NCBI RefSeq assembly: GCF_002284575.1
Contig: NZ_NPKJ01000060.1
Location: forward strand, 382,463-446,462
Length of the DNA: 64,000 bases
Source of the DNA: Mesorhizobium temperatum
GTDB lineage: Bacteria > Pseudomonadota > Alphaproteobacteria > Rhizobiales > Rhizobiaceae
Direction: 5' to 3'
A program made the translations under genes and the position numbers. This document shows, one piece after another, positions 34,220-43,980 of the stretch. Position 1 is the first letter of the stretch. Every line of letters starts with the position of its first letter. Below the pieces are notes generated by a model. The model ran no database searches, was not told the origin of the DNA, and worked only from the letters and a program-made list of their open reading frames with translations.

Positions 34220-35371
34220 TCACTCCGCCGGCATGGCGCGCTGCGACGGTGCGAAGCCCAACTGCTTGCGCTTTTCCGGCCGCTTGCGCGTCAGCGCCAG
34301 CACCATGCCCATCGAGATGGCGATGGCGATCTGCGAGGAGCCGCCATAGGAGATGAATGGCAAAGTCATGCCCTTGGCAGGCATCAGCTGTAGATTGACC
34401 GCCATGTTGATGACCGACTGCAGACCGAAGACCGTGACCAGGCCGCCAACCGCATAGCGTGTGAAATCGTCCTGCTCCTTGAGCGCGGTGCTGAGGCCGC
34501 GCAGCACGATGAAGGCGAAGATGGTCATGATGAAGAAGCACATGATCAGTCCGAACTCCTCGCCGGCCACCGAGTAGACGAAATCGGCATGGCTGTCGGG
34601 TATCACCCGCTTGACGGTACCCTCGCCCGGCCCGACGCCGAACCAACCGCCGTTGATCAGCGCATCGCGGCCCATGTCGACCTGGAACGTGTCGCCCTCG
34701 CCGGTCATGAAGCGATCGATGCGGCCGGCGACATGCGGGAACACCGTATAGGCGGCAAACACGCCGCCGATGCCGGCAGCGCCCAGCGCGATGATCCACA
34801 GCCATGGCAGTCCGGCCATGAAGAACATCACCCCCCAGGTGCCGAGCACCAGCATTGTCTGGCCGAAATCAGGCTGCGCCACCAGCAGCGAGATGACGAG
34901 GGCCAGCAGCAGCATGGCGAACAGATTGCCCGGGATGTCGGGCTGGCGCTTGTGTTCGGCAAACAGCCAGGCACAGATGACGACGAAGGCCGGCTTCAGG
35001 AATTCCGACGGCTGGATCGACACGCCGGCGAGCGACACCCAGCGCCGCGCGCCCTTCACCTCGACGCCGATGTAGAGCACCGCCACCATCAGCACCAGCA
35101 TGATGCACAGCATCGCCAGGGCCATGCGTCTGATCTGCCGCGATTCCAGGAAGGAGACCGCCAGCATCACGCCAAGTGCAGGAATGGTGAAGATGATCTG
35201 CCGTGTGGCGAAGTGGAAACTGTCCAGGCCGATGCGCTGGGCCACCGCCGGGCTTGCCGCGAAGGACAGCACGATGCCGAGCCCCATCAGCGACAGGAAC
35301 GCAGCCAGGAACCAGCGATCGATCGTCCACCACCAGGTGGCAACCGGGCTTTTGTCGAGACGACTTTGCAT
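34220..35371 (-). CDS. ftsW: Lipid II polymerase/flippase of the divisome, FtsW (SEDS family)
   Basis: A 383-residue polytopic membrane protein with about ten helices. SEDS motifs seen: 'RRWVSLAGVSIQPSEFLKPA', 'QPDFGQTMLVLGTWGVMFF' and 'FISYGGSSQIAIAISMGMVL'. It polymerises septal glycan together with FtsI. Its ATG shares one base with the murD stop (TAATG). Confidence 0.97.
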   Translation of the reverse strand: MQSRLDKSPVATWWWTIDRWFLAAFLSLMGLGIVLSFAASPAVAQRIGLDSFHFATRQIIFTIPALGVMLAVSFLESRQIRRMALAMLCIMLVLMVAVLYIGVEVKGARRWVSLAGVSIQPSEFLKPAFVVICAWLFAEHKRQPDIPGNLFAMLLLALVISLLVAQPDFGQTMLVLGTWGVMFFMAGLPWLWIIALGAAGIGGVFAAYTVFPHVAGRIDRFMTGEGDTFQVDMGRDALINGGWFGVGPGEGTVKRVIPDSHADFVYSVAGEEFGLIMCFFIMTIFAFIVLRGLSTALKEQDDFTRYAVGGLVTVFGLQSVINMAVNLQLMPAKGMTLPFISYGGSSQIAIAISMGMVLALTRKRPEKRKQLGFAPSQRAMPAE

Positions 35372-36774
35372 TACCGTGTCCCTCCGATGAGCTTCACGCC
35401 ATCAATAGTGCTCGCAGCTTGCCTGAAGGCTTCGCCGCGCACTTCGAAATTCTTGAACTGGTCGAAACTGGCGCAGGCCGGCGAAAGCAGCACCACCACC
35501 TCGCCGTTGCCATCATCCCTGGCCGCGTCGCTTGCGGCGTGCTCGACTGCTGCGGCCAGCGTGCCGGAGATCTCGTAAGGCACCGCCTCGCCGAGCGTCG
35601 CCGAGAAGGCTGGTGCGGCCTCACCGATCAGATAGGCCTTGGCGACGCGCGGAAAGAGGCCGCGCAACGGCTCGATGCCACCCTCTTTCGGCAGCCCGCC
35701 AGCGATCCAGTAGATGCGCGGAAAGCTGGACAGTGCGGGCGCTGCCGCATCGGCATTGGTCGCCTTGGAATCGTTGATGAACAGCACATGGCCCTTGCGG
35801 CCGACCTGCTCCATACGGTGCGCCAGCCCGGGAAAGCTCTCCAGGCCCGACTGGATCTCGCCCAGCTCGAGCCCGACCTTGAGGCAGGCGGCGATAGCGG
35901 CCAACGCATTCTGCGCATTGTGCTGGCCGCGCAGCGAGCCGATGCCTTCGAGAAAGGCGATCCGACTATAACGGCCATGCACCGCCTCCATCAGGTCGGT
36001 GCCGTCGGCGAAATAGCCATCGGTCAATGGCAGGCGCTTGGAAATGCGGATGACGTGCTGGCCTGCCCGTTCCAGCCGGTCGGCGAGCTGGGCGCACCAG
36101 GAATCGTCGACACCGACGATTGCCGTCTCGCTGCCGGCGGCCAGCCGCTCCTTGATCGCGGCGTAGTGCTGCATCGTGCCATGACGGTCGAGATGATCGG
36201 GCGTCAGGTTGAGCAGGACGCCGGCGGTCGGATTGATCGAGGGCGCCAGGTCAATCTGGTAGGACGAGCATTCCACGACATAGTGCCGCCCGGGTTCCGG
36301 CGGATCGAGCGTCATCACCGCGCGGCCGATATTGCCGCCCATCTGCGTGTCGCGTCCGGCCGATTTCAGGATATGCGCCGTTAGCGCCGTCGTCGTCGAT
36401 TTGCCGTTGGTGCCGGTTATGGCGATGAAGGGTGCTGCCGGCGCCAGCAAGGTCCGTTGCCGGCAGAACAGCTCGATGTCGCCAATGATCTCGACGCCTG
36501 AAGCGCGCGCCAGCTCCACTGTCCAGTGCGGCTTCGGATGCGTCAACGGCACGCCGGGCGACAGCACGAAGGCCGAGAACTTCGCCCAGTCTGCGCCGCG
36601 CAGATCGCCGGTCGCGATACCGACGGCCGCGGCATTGGCGACACTGCCGGGATTGTCGTCCCAGGCGAGCACGTCCGCCCCGCCCTCGATCAACGCGCGC
36701 GCAGTGGCGATCCCCGAGCCGCCGAGCCCGAAGAGCGAGACGCGCTTGCCTGCGAAGGATGCGGCCGGGATCAA
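35371..36774 (-). CDS. murD: UDP-N-acetylmuramoyl-L-alanine--D-glutamate ligase
   Basis: A 467-residue Mur ligase. 'GKRVSLFGLGGSGIATARAL' opens the N-domain, 'FIAITGTNGKSTTTALTAHI' is the P-loop, 'LLNLTPDHLDRHGTMQHYAA' and 'FINDSKATNADAAAPALSSF' are family motifs. The start is TTG at 36774 with AGGAGG about 6 bases upstream; no ATG fits. The frame without stops extends to 37326 across mraY but carries no homology there. Confidence 0.96.
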   Translation of the reverse strand: MIPAASFAGKRVSLFGLGGSGIATARALIEGGADVLAWDDNPGSVANAAAVGIATGDLRGADWAKFSAFVLSPGVPLTHPKPHWTVELARASGVEIIGDIELFCRQRTLLAPAAPFIAITGTNGKSTTTALTAHILKSAGRDTQMGGNIGRAVMTLDPPEPGRHYVVECSSYQIDLAPSINPTAGVLLNLTPDHLDRHGTMQHYAAIKERLAAGSETAIVGVDDSWCAQLADRLERAGQHVIRISKRLPLTDGYFADGTDLMEAVHGRYSRIAFLEGIGSLRGQHNAQNALAAIAACLKVGLELGEIQSGLESFPGLAHRMEQVGRKGHVLFINDSKATNADAAAPALSSFPRIYWIAGGLPKEGGIEPLRGLFPRVAKAYLIGEAAPAFSATLGEAVPYEISGTLAAAVEHAASDAARDDGNGEVVVLLSPACASFDQFKNFEVRGEAFRQAASTIDGVKLIGGTR

Positions 36775-36782
36775 GCGACCTC

Positions 36783-37865
36783 CTATCGGAGCTTGAGGGT
36801 CGACAGGCCGACCAGCGCCAGGATGACGGCGATGATCCAGAAGCGGATCACCACCTGGCTTTCGGTCCAGCCCAGCTTTTCGAAATGATGGTGGATCGGC
36901 GCCATCAGGAACACTCGTTTGCCGGTCATCTTGAAATAGCCGACCTGGATGATGACCGACAGGATCTCGACGACGAACAGGCCGCCGACGATGACCAGCA
37001 CGATCTCGTGCTTGGTGGCAACCGCGACCGTGCCGATCAGGCCGCCCAAGGCCAACGAGCCGGTATCGCCCATGAAGATCGCCGCCGGCGGTGCGTTGAA
37101 CCACAGGAAGCCGAGGCCGGCGCCGATCACCGCGCCGAGGACCACCGCCAATTCGCCGGTGCCGGGCACGAAATGGATCTGCAGATATTCTGCGAACACC
37201 GCATTGCCGGAGAGATAGGCGATGACGCCGAAGGACGCCGCCGCGATCATGATCGGCACGATCGCCAGCCCGTCGAGGCCATCGGTCAGGTTCACCGCAT
37301 TGCCGGCGCCGACGATGACGAAGCACGAGAACGGGATGAAGAACCAGCCGAGATTGACGAGGAACTCCTTGGCGAAAGGGAAAGTCAGCGACGACGAGAA
37401 TGGCGCCTGGCCGTTGTGCATGATCACCCAGGCGGCGATGCCGGCGATGACGAATTCAAGCGCCAGCCGCGCCTTGCCGGAAAAGCCGAGATGCGATTGC
37501 TTCGTCACCTTGAGATAATCGTCGTAGAAGCCGATCGAGCCGAAACCCAGGGTCACCAGCAGCACCACCCAGACATAGATGCTGGACAGGTTCGCCCACA
37601 AAAGCGACGAGCCGATGATGCCGCACAGGATCATCAGCCCGCCCATGGTCGGCGTGCCGGCCTTCTTGAAATGCGTCTGCGGCCCGTCGGCGCGGATCGG
37701 CTGGCCCTTGCCTTGCCGCAGCCTCAGCGAATTGATGATAGCCGGTCCGAAGATGAAGACGATCAGCGCCGCGGTTATCAGCGCGCCGCCGGTACGGAAG
37801 GTTATGTAGCGAAAGACGTTGAAGACCGAGATCTTGTCCGCGAATTCGACGAGCAGTGTGAACAT
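36783..37865 (-). CDS. mraY: Phospho-N-acetylmuramoyl-pentapeptide transferase
   Basis: A 360-residue membrane enzyme with about ten helices that makes lipid I from UDP-MurNAc-pentapeptide and undecaprenyl phosphate. Catalytic and Mg2+ residues are in 'GFYDDYLKVTKQSH' (Asp-Asp), 'GAGNAVNLTDGLDGLAIVPI' and 'AAIFMGDTGSLALGGLIGTV'; 'MAPIHHHFEKLGW' is the HHH motif. It lies 8 bases upstream of murD. Confidence 0.98.
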   Translation of the reverse strand: MFTLLVEFADKISVFNVFRYITFRTGGALITAALIVFIFGPAIINSLRLRQGKGQPIRADGPQTHFKKAGTPTMGGLMILCGIIGSSLLWANLSSIYVWVVLLVTLGFGSIGFYDDYLKVTKQSHLGFSGKARLALEFVIAGIAAWVIMHNGQAPFSSSLTFPFAKEFLVNLGWFFIPFSCFVIVGAGNAVNLTDGLDGLAIVPIMIAAASFGVIAYLSGNAVFAEYLQIHFVPGTGELAVVLGAVIGAGLGFLWFNAPPAAIFMGDTGSLALGGLIGTVAVATKHEIVLVIVGGLFVVEILSVIIQVGYFKMTGKRVFLMAPIHHHFEKLGWTESQVVIRFWIIAVILALVGLSTLKLR

Positions 37866-37889
37866 GCGATTCGGTCCCCGGACCTGGCT

Positions 37890-39323
37890 CTAGGTCTGTT
37901 TGGCGGTTGTGGCTACCGCCGGAAATTTGCTGAGCAGTGCGTCGACCAACTTGGAAAACCCGATGCCTTTCGACGATTTGATCATCACCACGTCGCCGGG
38001 CTTCAGCGCCGACAGAAGCACCAGTTTCAGATCCTCTGCGCCGGCGCGATACTCCGTCTCGATCTCATCAGGCAGGATGTCGGCCAGCGCCCGCATTTCC
38101 GGGCCGGCGAGAAAGACCGTGCGCGTGTCTGTGCCGACGATGAGATCGGCAAGGGCTGCATGCAGCTTCGCCGAGTGGTCGCCGAGTTCCAGCATGTCGC
38201 CGAGCACCGCGATGCGCCTGCCTTCGCCCGACACCGGCGTCGCGTTGAGCAGCGCCATTGCTGCGCTCATCGACGCCGGATTGGCATTGTAGCTCTCGTC
38301 GATCAGCGTGATCGGACCTTTCGGGTGACGCAGCACATGGCGCTTGCCGCGTCCGCGTTCGGCCGAAAGATCGGCCAGCGCCAGCGCCACCCTGGCGATG
38401 TCGGCGCCGACCAGATGCGCGGCGCCCAGCACGGCCAGCACATTCTGCACCATGTGTCGGCCCGGCGCGCCGACCCTGGCGGTGATCTCCTGCCCGCCGA
38501 CCTTGGCGGTGATGACAGAATGATCGGCATGCAGCGCGCATTTCAGCAGCTTGAAGGTCGCACGGGCATTCTCGCCAAACCCGCAAATGTGCTCGACGCC
38601 GGCGGCTCTCGCCATCTTGTCCAGAAGCTTCCAGCGCGGATCGTCACGGTTGAGAAGGGCGGCGCCGTCCGGTTCCAGCCCCTCGAAAATCTCGGCCTTG
38701 GCCTTGGCGATCTCGTCCAGATTGCGGAAGAAGCCGAGGTGTGCCGCGGCGATCAGCGTAACGATGGCGACATGCGGCCGGACCATCTTGACTAGCGGCC
38801 GGATCTCGTCGGGATGGTTCATGCCGATCTCGAACACGGCATAGTCGCAGTTCGCCGGCATCCGCGCCAGCGTCAGCGGGACGCCCCAGTGGTTGTTGAA
38901 AGACTGCGGCGATGCGTGCACCTTGCCGACGGCGGACAGCACATGGCGCAGTGCTTCCTTGGTGGTGGTCTTGCCCGCCGAACCGGTCACCGCGATGATC
39001 TTGGCGTTCGAGCGCGCGCGTGCGGCCAGCCCTAGCTTTTCCAGTGCGGCCAGCACGTCCTGCACGACGATCATCGGCGCCGTCAGCCGCCCGAGCGACG
39101 GCAGCTTGCCCTCGGCGACGACCAGCACGCCGGCGCCGGCCTTGATGGCGGCGGTCGCGAAATCATGGCCATCCATCGCCTCGCCCTTGATGGCGAAGAA
39201 AGCATCGCCCGGCTCAAGGCTGCGGCTGTCGATCGAGATGCCGCTGATCCCTTCCGGCATCGGACCAAGCGGTCGCCCGCCCATGGCGGCGACGAGATCC
39301 TCGGAGGTCCACAGGAAGTTCAT
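37890..39323 (-). CDS. murF: UDP-N-acetylmuramoyl-tripeptide--D-alanyl-D-alanine ligase
   Basis: A 477-residue Mur ligase adding D-Ala-D-Ala. 'GISIDSRSLEPGDAFFAIKG' is the N-domain uridine site, 'IAVTGSAGKTTTKEALRHVL' the P-loop, 'YAVFEIGMNHPDEI' and 'LIDESYNANPASMSAAMALL' the central and C-domain motifs. The start overlaps murE by 4 bases; mraY follows after 24 bases. Confidence 0.98.
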   Translation of the reverse strand: MNFLWTSEDLVAAMGGRPLGPMPEGISGISIDSRSLEPGDAFFAIKGEAMDGHDFATAAIKAGAGVLVVAEGKLPSLGRLTAPMIVVQDVLAALEKLGLAARARSNAKIIAVTGSAGKTTTKEALRHVLSAVGKVHASPQSFNNHWGVPLTLARMPANCDYAVFEIGMNHPDEIRPLVKMVRPHVAIVTLIAAAHLGFFRNLDEIAKAKAEIFEGLEPDGAALLNRDDPRWKLLDKMARAAGVEHICGFGENARATFKLLKCALHADHSVITAKVGGQEITARVGAPGRHMVQNVLAVLGAAHLVGADIARVALALADLSAERGRGKRHVLRHPKGPITLIDESYNANPASMSAAMALLNATPVSGEGRRIAVLGDMLELGDHSAKLHAALADLIVGTDTRTVFLAGPEMRALADILPDEIETEYRAGAEDLKLVLLSALKPGDVVMIKSSKGIGFSKLVDALLSKFPAVATTAKQT

Positions 39324-40774
39324 GCGACGCGCTCCTGGAGCGCGGCGCGGACTTCCTCATGGTCGGAAAAATGCAGCGTCTCGGCCCCGATGGTCTGGCC
39401 TTCCTCATGCCCCTTGCCGGCCACGATCAGCGTGTCGCCGGCATGGAGCATGGCGACTGCCTCGTGGATCGCCTTGCGCCGGTCGCCGATCTCGACGGCG
39501 CCGGGTGCAGCGGCAAGGATCGCGGAGCGGATCGTTTCGGGCACTTCCGAACGCGGATTGTCGTCGGTGACGATGACGACATCGGCGAGCCGCGTGGCGA
39601 TCTCGCCCATGATCGGCCGCTTGCCCCGGTCGCGGTCGCCGCCGCAGCCGAACACGACGATGACGCGACCGGTGGTGAACGGCCGCACCGACGCCAACAC
39701 GTTTTCCAGCGCGTCCGGCTTGTGCGCGTAATCGACATAGACCGGCGCACCGTTGGCAGTGGTGCCAACAAGGTCCAGCCGGCCCGGTGCGCCCTTCAAT
39801 TTCTCCAACGCCATCAGGGCTTTGGCGGCAGATGTTCCGGTGGAGATGGCGAGGCCCGCCGAAACCAGGGCATTGGCGATCTGGAAATCGCCGGCCAGCG
39901 GCAGGTCGATCTCGTGGAGAACGCCATCGACTTCCACCTCGGCACGCTGGCGGTGGCGCTCGTGCTCGACCCGCTTCAGTGTCAGGAACTCGCCGTGACG
40001 GCCGACCGTCAGCACATCCAGTCCCGCCGCCCTCGCCGCCCGGATCGTCGGCTCCGACCACGGATCGTCGGCAAAGATAACGGCCGGTGCACCCTTCGGC
40101 AGCAGCGTGTCGAACAGGCGCAGCTTGGCGCGATGATAGTCCTCGACTGTCGGATGATAGTCCATGTGGTCGCGGCCGAGATTGGTGAAGCCGCCGGCTG
40201 CAAGCTTCACGCCGTCAAGCCGGCGCTGGTCGAGACCGTGGCTGGAGGCCTCCATCGATGCGTGGGTGACGCCGGCATCCGCCAGTTCCTGCAGCAGCCT
40301 GTGCAGATCTACCGGGTCGGGGGTGGTCAGCGAGCCATATTCGTTGCGGCCCGGCGCCACCACGCCGGTCGTGCCGATCGAGGCGGCGGCAAAGGCTGAC
40401 TGCTCCCAGATCTGCCTGGTGAAGGCCGCTACCGATGTCTTGCCGCTGGTCCCGGTCACCGCGACCATGGTTTGCGGCTGGCTGCCGAAGTAGCGGGCGG
40501 CACTCAGCGCCAGCGCAAGGCGCGGATCGTCGACAGCGAGAACCGGCACCGGCAGTCCGGCGACCGCACTGCCCTTCCCGGCCACGATCGCCACTGCGCC
40601 GCGCTTGGCGGCATCGGCGGCATAGGCCGCGCCATCGGCCTTGGTACCGGTGAGCGCGAAAAAGACCACGCCCGGTGTCACCTGGCGGGAATCCGACGAA
40701 ATGCCGGTAACCTCCGCATCGAAGGAAGCTGTCCCCTCGACAGGCAGGATACCGGCTAGGTCTTTCAGCTTCAT
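39320..40774 (-). CDS. murE: UDP-N-acetylmuramoylalanyl-D-glutamate--2,6-diaminopimelate ligase
   Basis: A 484-residue Mur ligase adding the third stem residue. 'VAVTGTSGKTSVAAFTRQIW' is the P-loop (Ser where many have Asn), and 'VIVTDDNPRSEVPETIRSAI' holds DNPR, which selects meso-diaminopimelate, so the murein is the standard Gram-negative type. ATG 40774 (MKLKDLAGIL) is the family-like start; the frame opens at 40825. ftsI ends 54 bases upstream. Confidence 0.97.
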   Translation of the reverse strand: MKLKDLAGILPVEGTASFDAEVTGISSDSRQVTPGVVFFALTGTKADGAAYAADAAKRGAVAIVAGKGSAVAGLPVPVLAVDDPRLALALSAARYFGSQPQTMVAVTGTSGKTSVAAFTRQIWEQSAFAAASIGTTGVVAPGRNEYGSLTTPDPVDLHRLLQELADAGVTHASMEASSHGLDQRRLDGVKLAAGGFTNLGRDHMDYHPTVEDYHRAKLRLFDTLLPKGAPAVIFADDPWSEPTIRAARAAGLDVLTVGRHGEFLTLKRVEHERHRQRAEVEVDGVLHEIDLPLAGDFQIANALVSAGLAISTGTSAAKALMALEKLKGAPGRLDLVGTTANGAPVYVDYAHKPDALENVLASVRPFTTGRVIVVFGCGGDRDRGKRPIMGEIATRLADVVIVTDDNPRSEVPETIRSAILAAAPGAVEIGDRRKAIHEAVAMLHAGDTLIVAGKGHEEGQTIGAETLHFSDHEEVRAALQERVA

Positions 40775-40828
40775 CGAACCCCGTTCATAGCAACAAAATA
40801 GCGCGCTGTTGCCGGCGCGCCCCAAGAA

Positions 40829-42553
40829 TCACTGATAGGAAACCAGCGTTGCGCCATTTTCATGGCTGAAATCTGGCTTCACGCCAAGCATGGAGGCCGA
40901 ACGTCGGATAATGTTCGCAGCCATGACGCCAGCATTCGAGGCGGCCGTTGCACCCATGCCGGGCTTTTCCGGCCTCGGTTCGTCGGCGATCGTAAGCACG
41001 ATGTATTGCGGATCGTCCATCGGGAAAGCCGCGACGAAGGCGTTGAAATTCTTGTCCTTTGAGTAGCGGCCGTTGACAACCTTCTCGGCCGTTCCGGTCT
41101 TGCCGCCGACGCGGTAGCCTGGAACCCTGGCGTTCCTACCTGACCCTTTCTCGGCGTTCAGTGCGTAGAGATAGCGCATGCTCTCGACCGTCTTGTCGCT
41201 GACCACTTTCTTGGCCACCGACATCGCCTGTTCCTGCGCGCGCCTCAGGAATGTCGGCTGGATCAGATAGCCGCCGTTCAGCAGCGCGGCGCAGCCGACC
41301 GCCGTCTGCAGCGGCGTTGTCGACACACCGTGACCGAAGGCGATGGTGATCGAATGGACCTGTTTCCAGACTTTGGGCTCGGTCGGGCGGGCGACCTCCG
41401 GCAGTTCCGTCTGCATCTTCTCGAGGATCCCCAGGCGATGCAGGAATTCGCGGTGCCCCTCGATGCCAACCGCTTCGGCTTCCTTGGCCGAACCGATGTT
41501 GGACGAGTAGATGAACACTTCGGGCACCGACAGCACCCGAGCCTTGCCGTGAAAATCATGGATGGTCTGACGGCCGATCCTGATCGGGCGCGAAGCGTCG
41601 AAACGGCTTTCCAGTGTCACTTTGCCGGAATCGAGCGCCATGGCGGTGGTGAAGCTCTTCAACGTCGAACCCATTTCGTAAAGGCCGGCCGACATGCGGT
41701 TCAAGCGGTCCTTGTCCTGCGCATTGTAGGGGTTGTTCGGGTCGAAATCCGGAACCGAGGCCATCGCCATCACCTCGCCGGTCTTGATGTTGAGAACGAC
41801 GGCGCCCGCCGCGATTGCGCGGTATTTCTCCATGCCGGTGGCGACCTCGTCACGCACGATATGCTGGACGCGCAGGTCGATCGAGAGCTGCACCGGCTTC
41901 AGATCCTTGGCAACCGCCAGGCCCGACGCCTGAAGATCGCTCAGCCCCTGTTCGTCGATATATTTCTCCATGCCGGAGATGCCTTGGTTGTCGATGTTGG
42001 TGAGCCCGACAATGTAGGACGAGGTTTCGCCAGCCGGATAGAAGCGGCGCTTTTCGGTACGGAAGCCGAAGCCGGGAACACCGAGCTGCATGATATCCGA
42101 TTGTTGCTTGGGCGTCAGTTGCCGCTGCAGCCAGACGAAGCCGGCGCCGCTCTTGAGCTTGTGGTAGGTCTGCTCGTAGTCGATCTCGGGAAGCACCGTC
42201 GCCAGCTTTTCGATCGCCTCGTCGGCGTCGACAATGCGGCGCGGTTCGGCAAACAGCGACGCCGTCTTGATGTCCGTCGCCAGCACTTCGCCGTTGCGGT
42301 CGACGATGTCGGGCCGTGACGCCGTCACCCGGCTCTGCGGACCGCCGGACAGGTCGGGGTTCTGAAAACCCAGATAGACCAGCCGCCCGGTGATGGTCGA
42401 ATAGATGCCGAAGAACACCGCCATCGTCATCACGATGCGGGTCCTGCCCTTGCCGCCGGTCGCCTTGCGGGCGCCTTCGACCACAATCGATCCGTCTTCC
42501 GACTTGGCGCGGCGCTTCAGCAGTCTGGCGATCGATGGAAATCTGGCGATCAT
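40829..42553 (-). CDS. ftsI: Septal peptidoglycan transpeptidase FtsI (PBP3)
   Basis: A 574-residue class B penicillin-binding protein. One N-terminal membrane helix (around 'TRIVMTMAVFFGIYSTITGR') precedes the dimerisation domain ('SRPDIVDRNGEVLATDIKTA') and the transpeptidase with all three active-site motifs: SxxK in 'EMGSTLKSFTTAMA', SxN in 'FIYSSNIGSAKEA' and KTG in 'VGGKTGTAEKVV'. ATG 42553 overlaps the ftsL stop by 4 bases. The open frame reaches 42955 in a shadow of ftsL. Confidence 0.97.
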   Translation of the reverse strand: MIARFPSIARLLKRRAKSEDGSIVVEGARKATGGKGRTRIVMTMAVFFGIYSTITGRLVYLGFQNPDLSGGPQSRVTASRPDIVDRNGEVLATDIKTASLFAEPRRIVDADEAIEKLATVLPEIDYEQTYHKLKSGAGFVWLQRQLTPKQQSDIMQLGVPGFGFRTEKRRFYPAGETSSYIVGLTNIDNQGISGMEKYIDEQGLSDLQASGLAVAKDLKPVQLSIDLRVQHIVRDEVATGMEKYRAIAAGAVVLNIKTGEVMAMASVPDFDPNNPYNAQDKDRLNRMSAGLYEMGSTLKSFTTAMALDSGKVTLESRFDASRPIRIGRQTIHDFHGKARVLSVPEVFIYSSNIGSAKEAEAVGIEGHREFLHRLGILEKMQTELPEVARPTEPKVWKQVHSITIAFGHGVSTTPLQTAVGCAALLNGGYLIQPTFLRRAQEQAMSVAKKVVSDKTVESMRYLYALNAEKGSGRNARVPGYRVGGKTGTAEKVVNGRYSKDKNFNAFVAAFPMDDPQYIVLTIADEPRPEKPGMGATAASNAGVMAANIIRRSASMLGVKPDFSHENGATLVSYQ

Positions 42554-42945
42554 TGGACGATGCCTCCGGTCACCACGGGGTCTTTGTCGTCCAAGGGTCC
42601 TTTGCCAGAACTGTCGGCCATGCCGCCCAGCCGCTGCGACGAAAGGTCCTCGATGGTGAGGGGTTTTGCCGGCAGGTCGTCCAGCCCGATGATCTGGCGG
42701 GCGCTGACCGGCTCGAGTTCGAGTTGCGACTTGTAGATCTCGGCCAGCTTTTGCAGGCGCGACGGCTGGGTCAGCAGGCTCCAGTCCGCCTTCAGGAGAT
42801 CGATCGTATCCTCCTCGTAGCGGATCTGCGCCTGGATCTTGTGCACCGCCGCCAATTGTTCCTCGGCCTCGCGCTTGGTCTTGAAGGTCAAGGCCGCAGC
42901 CGAAACCATGACGGCGATAAGTACTATGTCGCTGGTACGAAACAC
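42550..42945 (-). CDS. ftsL: Cell division protein FtsL
   Basis: A 131-residue bitopic protein: a short cytoplasmic end, one helix (MFRTSDIVLIAVMVSAAALT) and a periplasmic coiled coil ('QAQIRYEEDTIDLLKADWSL', 'QPSRLQKLAEIY'). It bridges FtsQ/FtsB to FtsW/FtsI. The start codon is GTG at 42945, 6 bases after the rsmH stop; it overlaps ftsI by 4 bases. Identity rests on size, topology and position as much as sequence. Confidence 0.9.
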   Translation of the reverse strand: MFRTSDIVLIAVMVSAAALTFKTKREAEEQLAAVHKIQAQIRYEEDTIDLLKADWSLLTQPSRLQKLAEIYKSQLELEPVSARQIIGLDDLPAKPLTIEDLSSQRLGGMADSSGKGPLDDKDPVVTGGIVQ

Positions 42946-42951
42946 GTGCGC

Positions 42952-43980
42952 TCACCTCTCTCCCGGGCGGTCGGCACCGGGAAGTTTTGGGTCAGGAAGT
43001 TTTGGAAGCCCGAAAATCGAAAAGTCGCCGGCGCGCGGCGGTGCTTCGGTGCGGATCGCAGCGCGCAGCCTTGCCGAGCGTGCGCGCGGATTGGCTGATA
43101 TCTCGGCCTCATCAGGCGTCACGCCGCCACCCGCCTTTTTGAAGGTGGCAGTGCGCGCTTGCGCCTCGGGCAGGTGCCGCGATCCGGTTGCCGCATCGGC
43201 GCGATCGGCGATGAAGCGCTTGACGATGCGGTCTTCCAGGGAGTGGAACGTCACCACGGCCAGCCGTCCTCCCGGTTTCAGCACGCGTTCAGCCGCAAAC
43301 AGCGCTTTGGCCAGTTCGCCGAGTTCGTCATTGACGAAGATGCGCAGCGCCTGGAAGACGCGGGTCGCCGGATGGATCTTGTCCTTCGGCGCGCGGCCGA
43401 CATGCGTCTCGATGGCGTCGGCAAGGTCGAGCGTGCGCTCGAACGGATGTTTTTCGCGACGGCTTTCGATCATGCGGGCGATGCGGCCGGCGTGACGCTC
43501 TTCGCCAAGAAACCCGAAGATGCGGGCAAGGTCGCCCACTTTGAAGCTGTTGACGACATCAGCGGCGCTGAGGCCAGCCTGCGCCATACGCATATCGAGT
43601 GGTCCGTCGGCGCGGAACGAAAAACCGCGCTCCGGCTGGTCGATCTGCATTGAGGAGATGCCGATGTCGAGCACGACGCCGTCAGCACTTTCGACATGCT
43701 CGTCCAATGTCGAGAACGGCGCCTGAACGAGCCTGAGCTTGCCGCCTGATTGTTGTTCGAGGACACGACCCGCAGCGATCGCATCCGGATCGCGGTCCAT
43801 GGCGACGACCGAGGCGCCGCTTGCGAGAATGGCTTTGGTGTAGCCGCCGGCGCCGAAGGTGCCGTCGACAATCAGCTCGCCCGCTCCAGGCGAAAGCGCC
43901 TCCAGCACTTCGGCAAGGAGGACCGGAATGTGACGGGCCGGTCCGCCAGCGGCGTGAGGGTCATCGCCGTAGCCCGCCAT
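42952..43980 (-). CDS. rsmH: 16S rRNA (cytosine-1402-N4)-methyltransferase
   Basis: A 342-residue SAM-dependent enzyme (formerly MraW). 'RHIPVLLAEVLEALSPGAGE' and 'IVDGTFGAGGYTKAILASGA' form the SAM site, 'GISSMQIDQPERGFSFRADG' and 'PATRVFQALRIFVNDELGEL' are family motifs, and 'VVTFHSLEDRIVKRF' closes the active site. ATG 43980 shares one base with the mraZ stop (TGATG). Confidence 0.97.
   Translation of the reverse strand: MAGYGDDPHAAGGPARHIPVLLAEVLEALSPGAGELIVDGTFGAGGYTKAILASGASVVAMDRDPDAIAAGRVLEQQSGGKLRLVQAPFSTLDEHVESADGVVLDIGISSMQIDQPERGFSFRADGPLDMRMAQAGLSAADVVNSFKVGDLARIFGFLGEERHAGRIARMIESRREKHPFERTLDLADAIETHVGRAPKDKIHPATRVFQALRIFVNDELGELAKALFAAERVLKPGGRLAVVTFHSLEDRIVKRFIADRADAATGSRHLPEAQARTATFKKAGGGVTPDEAEISANPRARSARLRAAIRTEAPPRAGDFSIFGLPKLPDPKLPGADRPGER

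Noticed and set aside
36775..37326. Long upstream extension of the murD frame
   Set aside because: It runs in another frame over mraY, has no Mur-ligase similarity, and TTG 36774 has an excellent ribosome site.
42554..42955. Upstream extension of the ftsI frame
   Set aside because: It is a shadow of ftsL; the true start at 42553 overlaps the ftsL stop as usual in this cluster.
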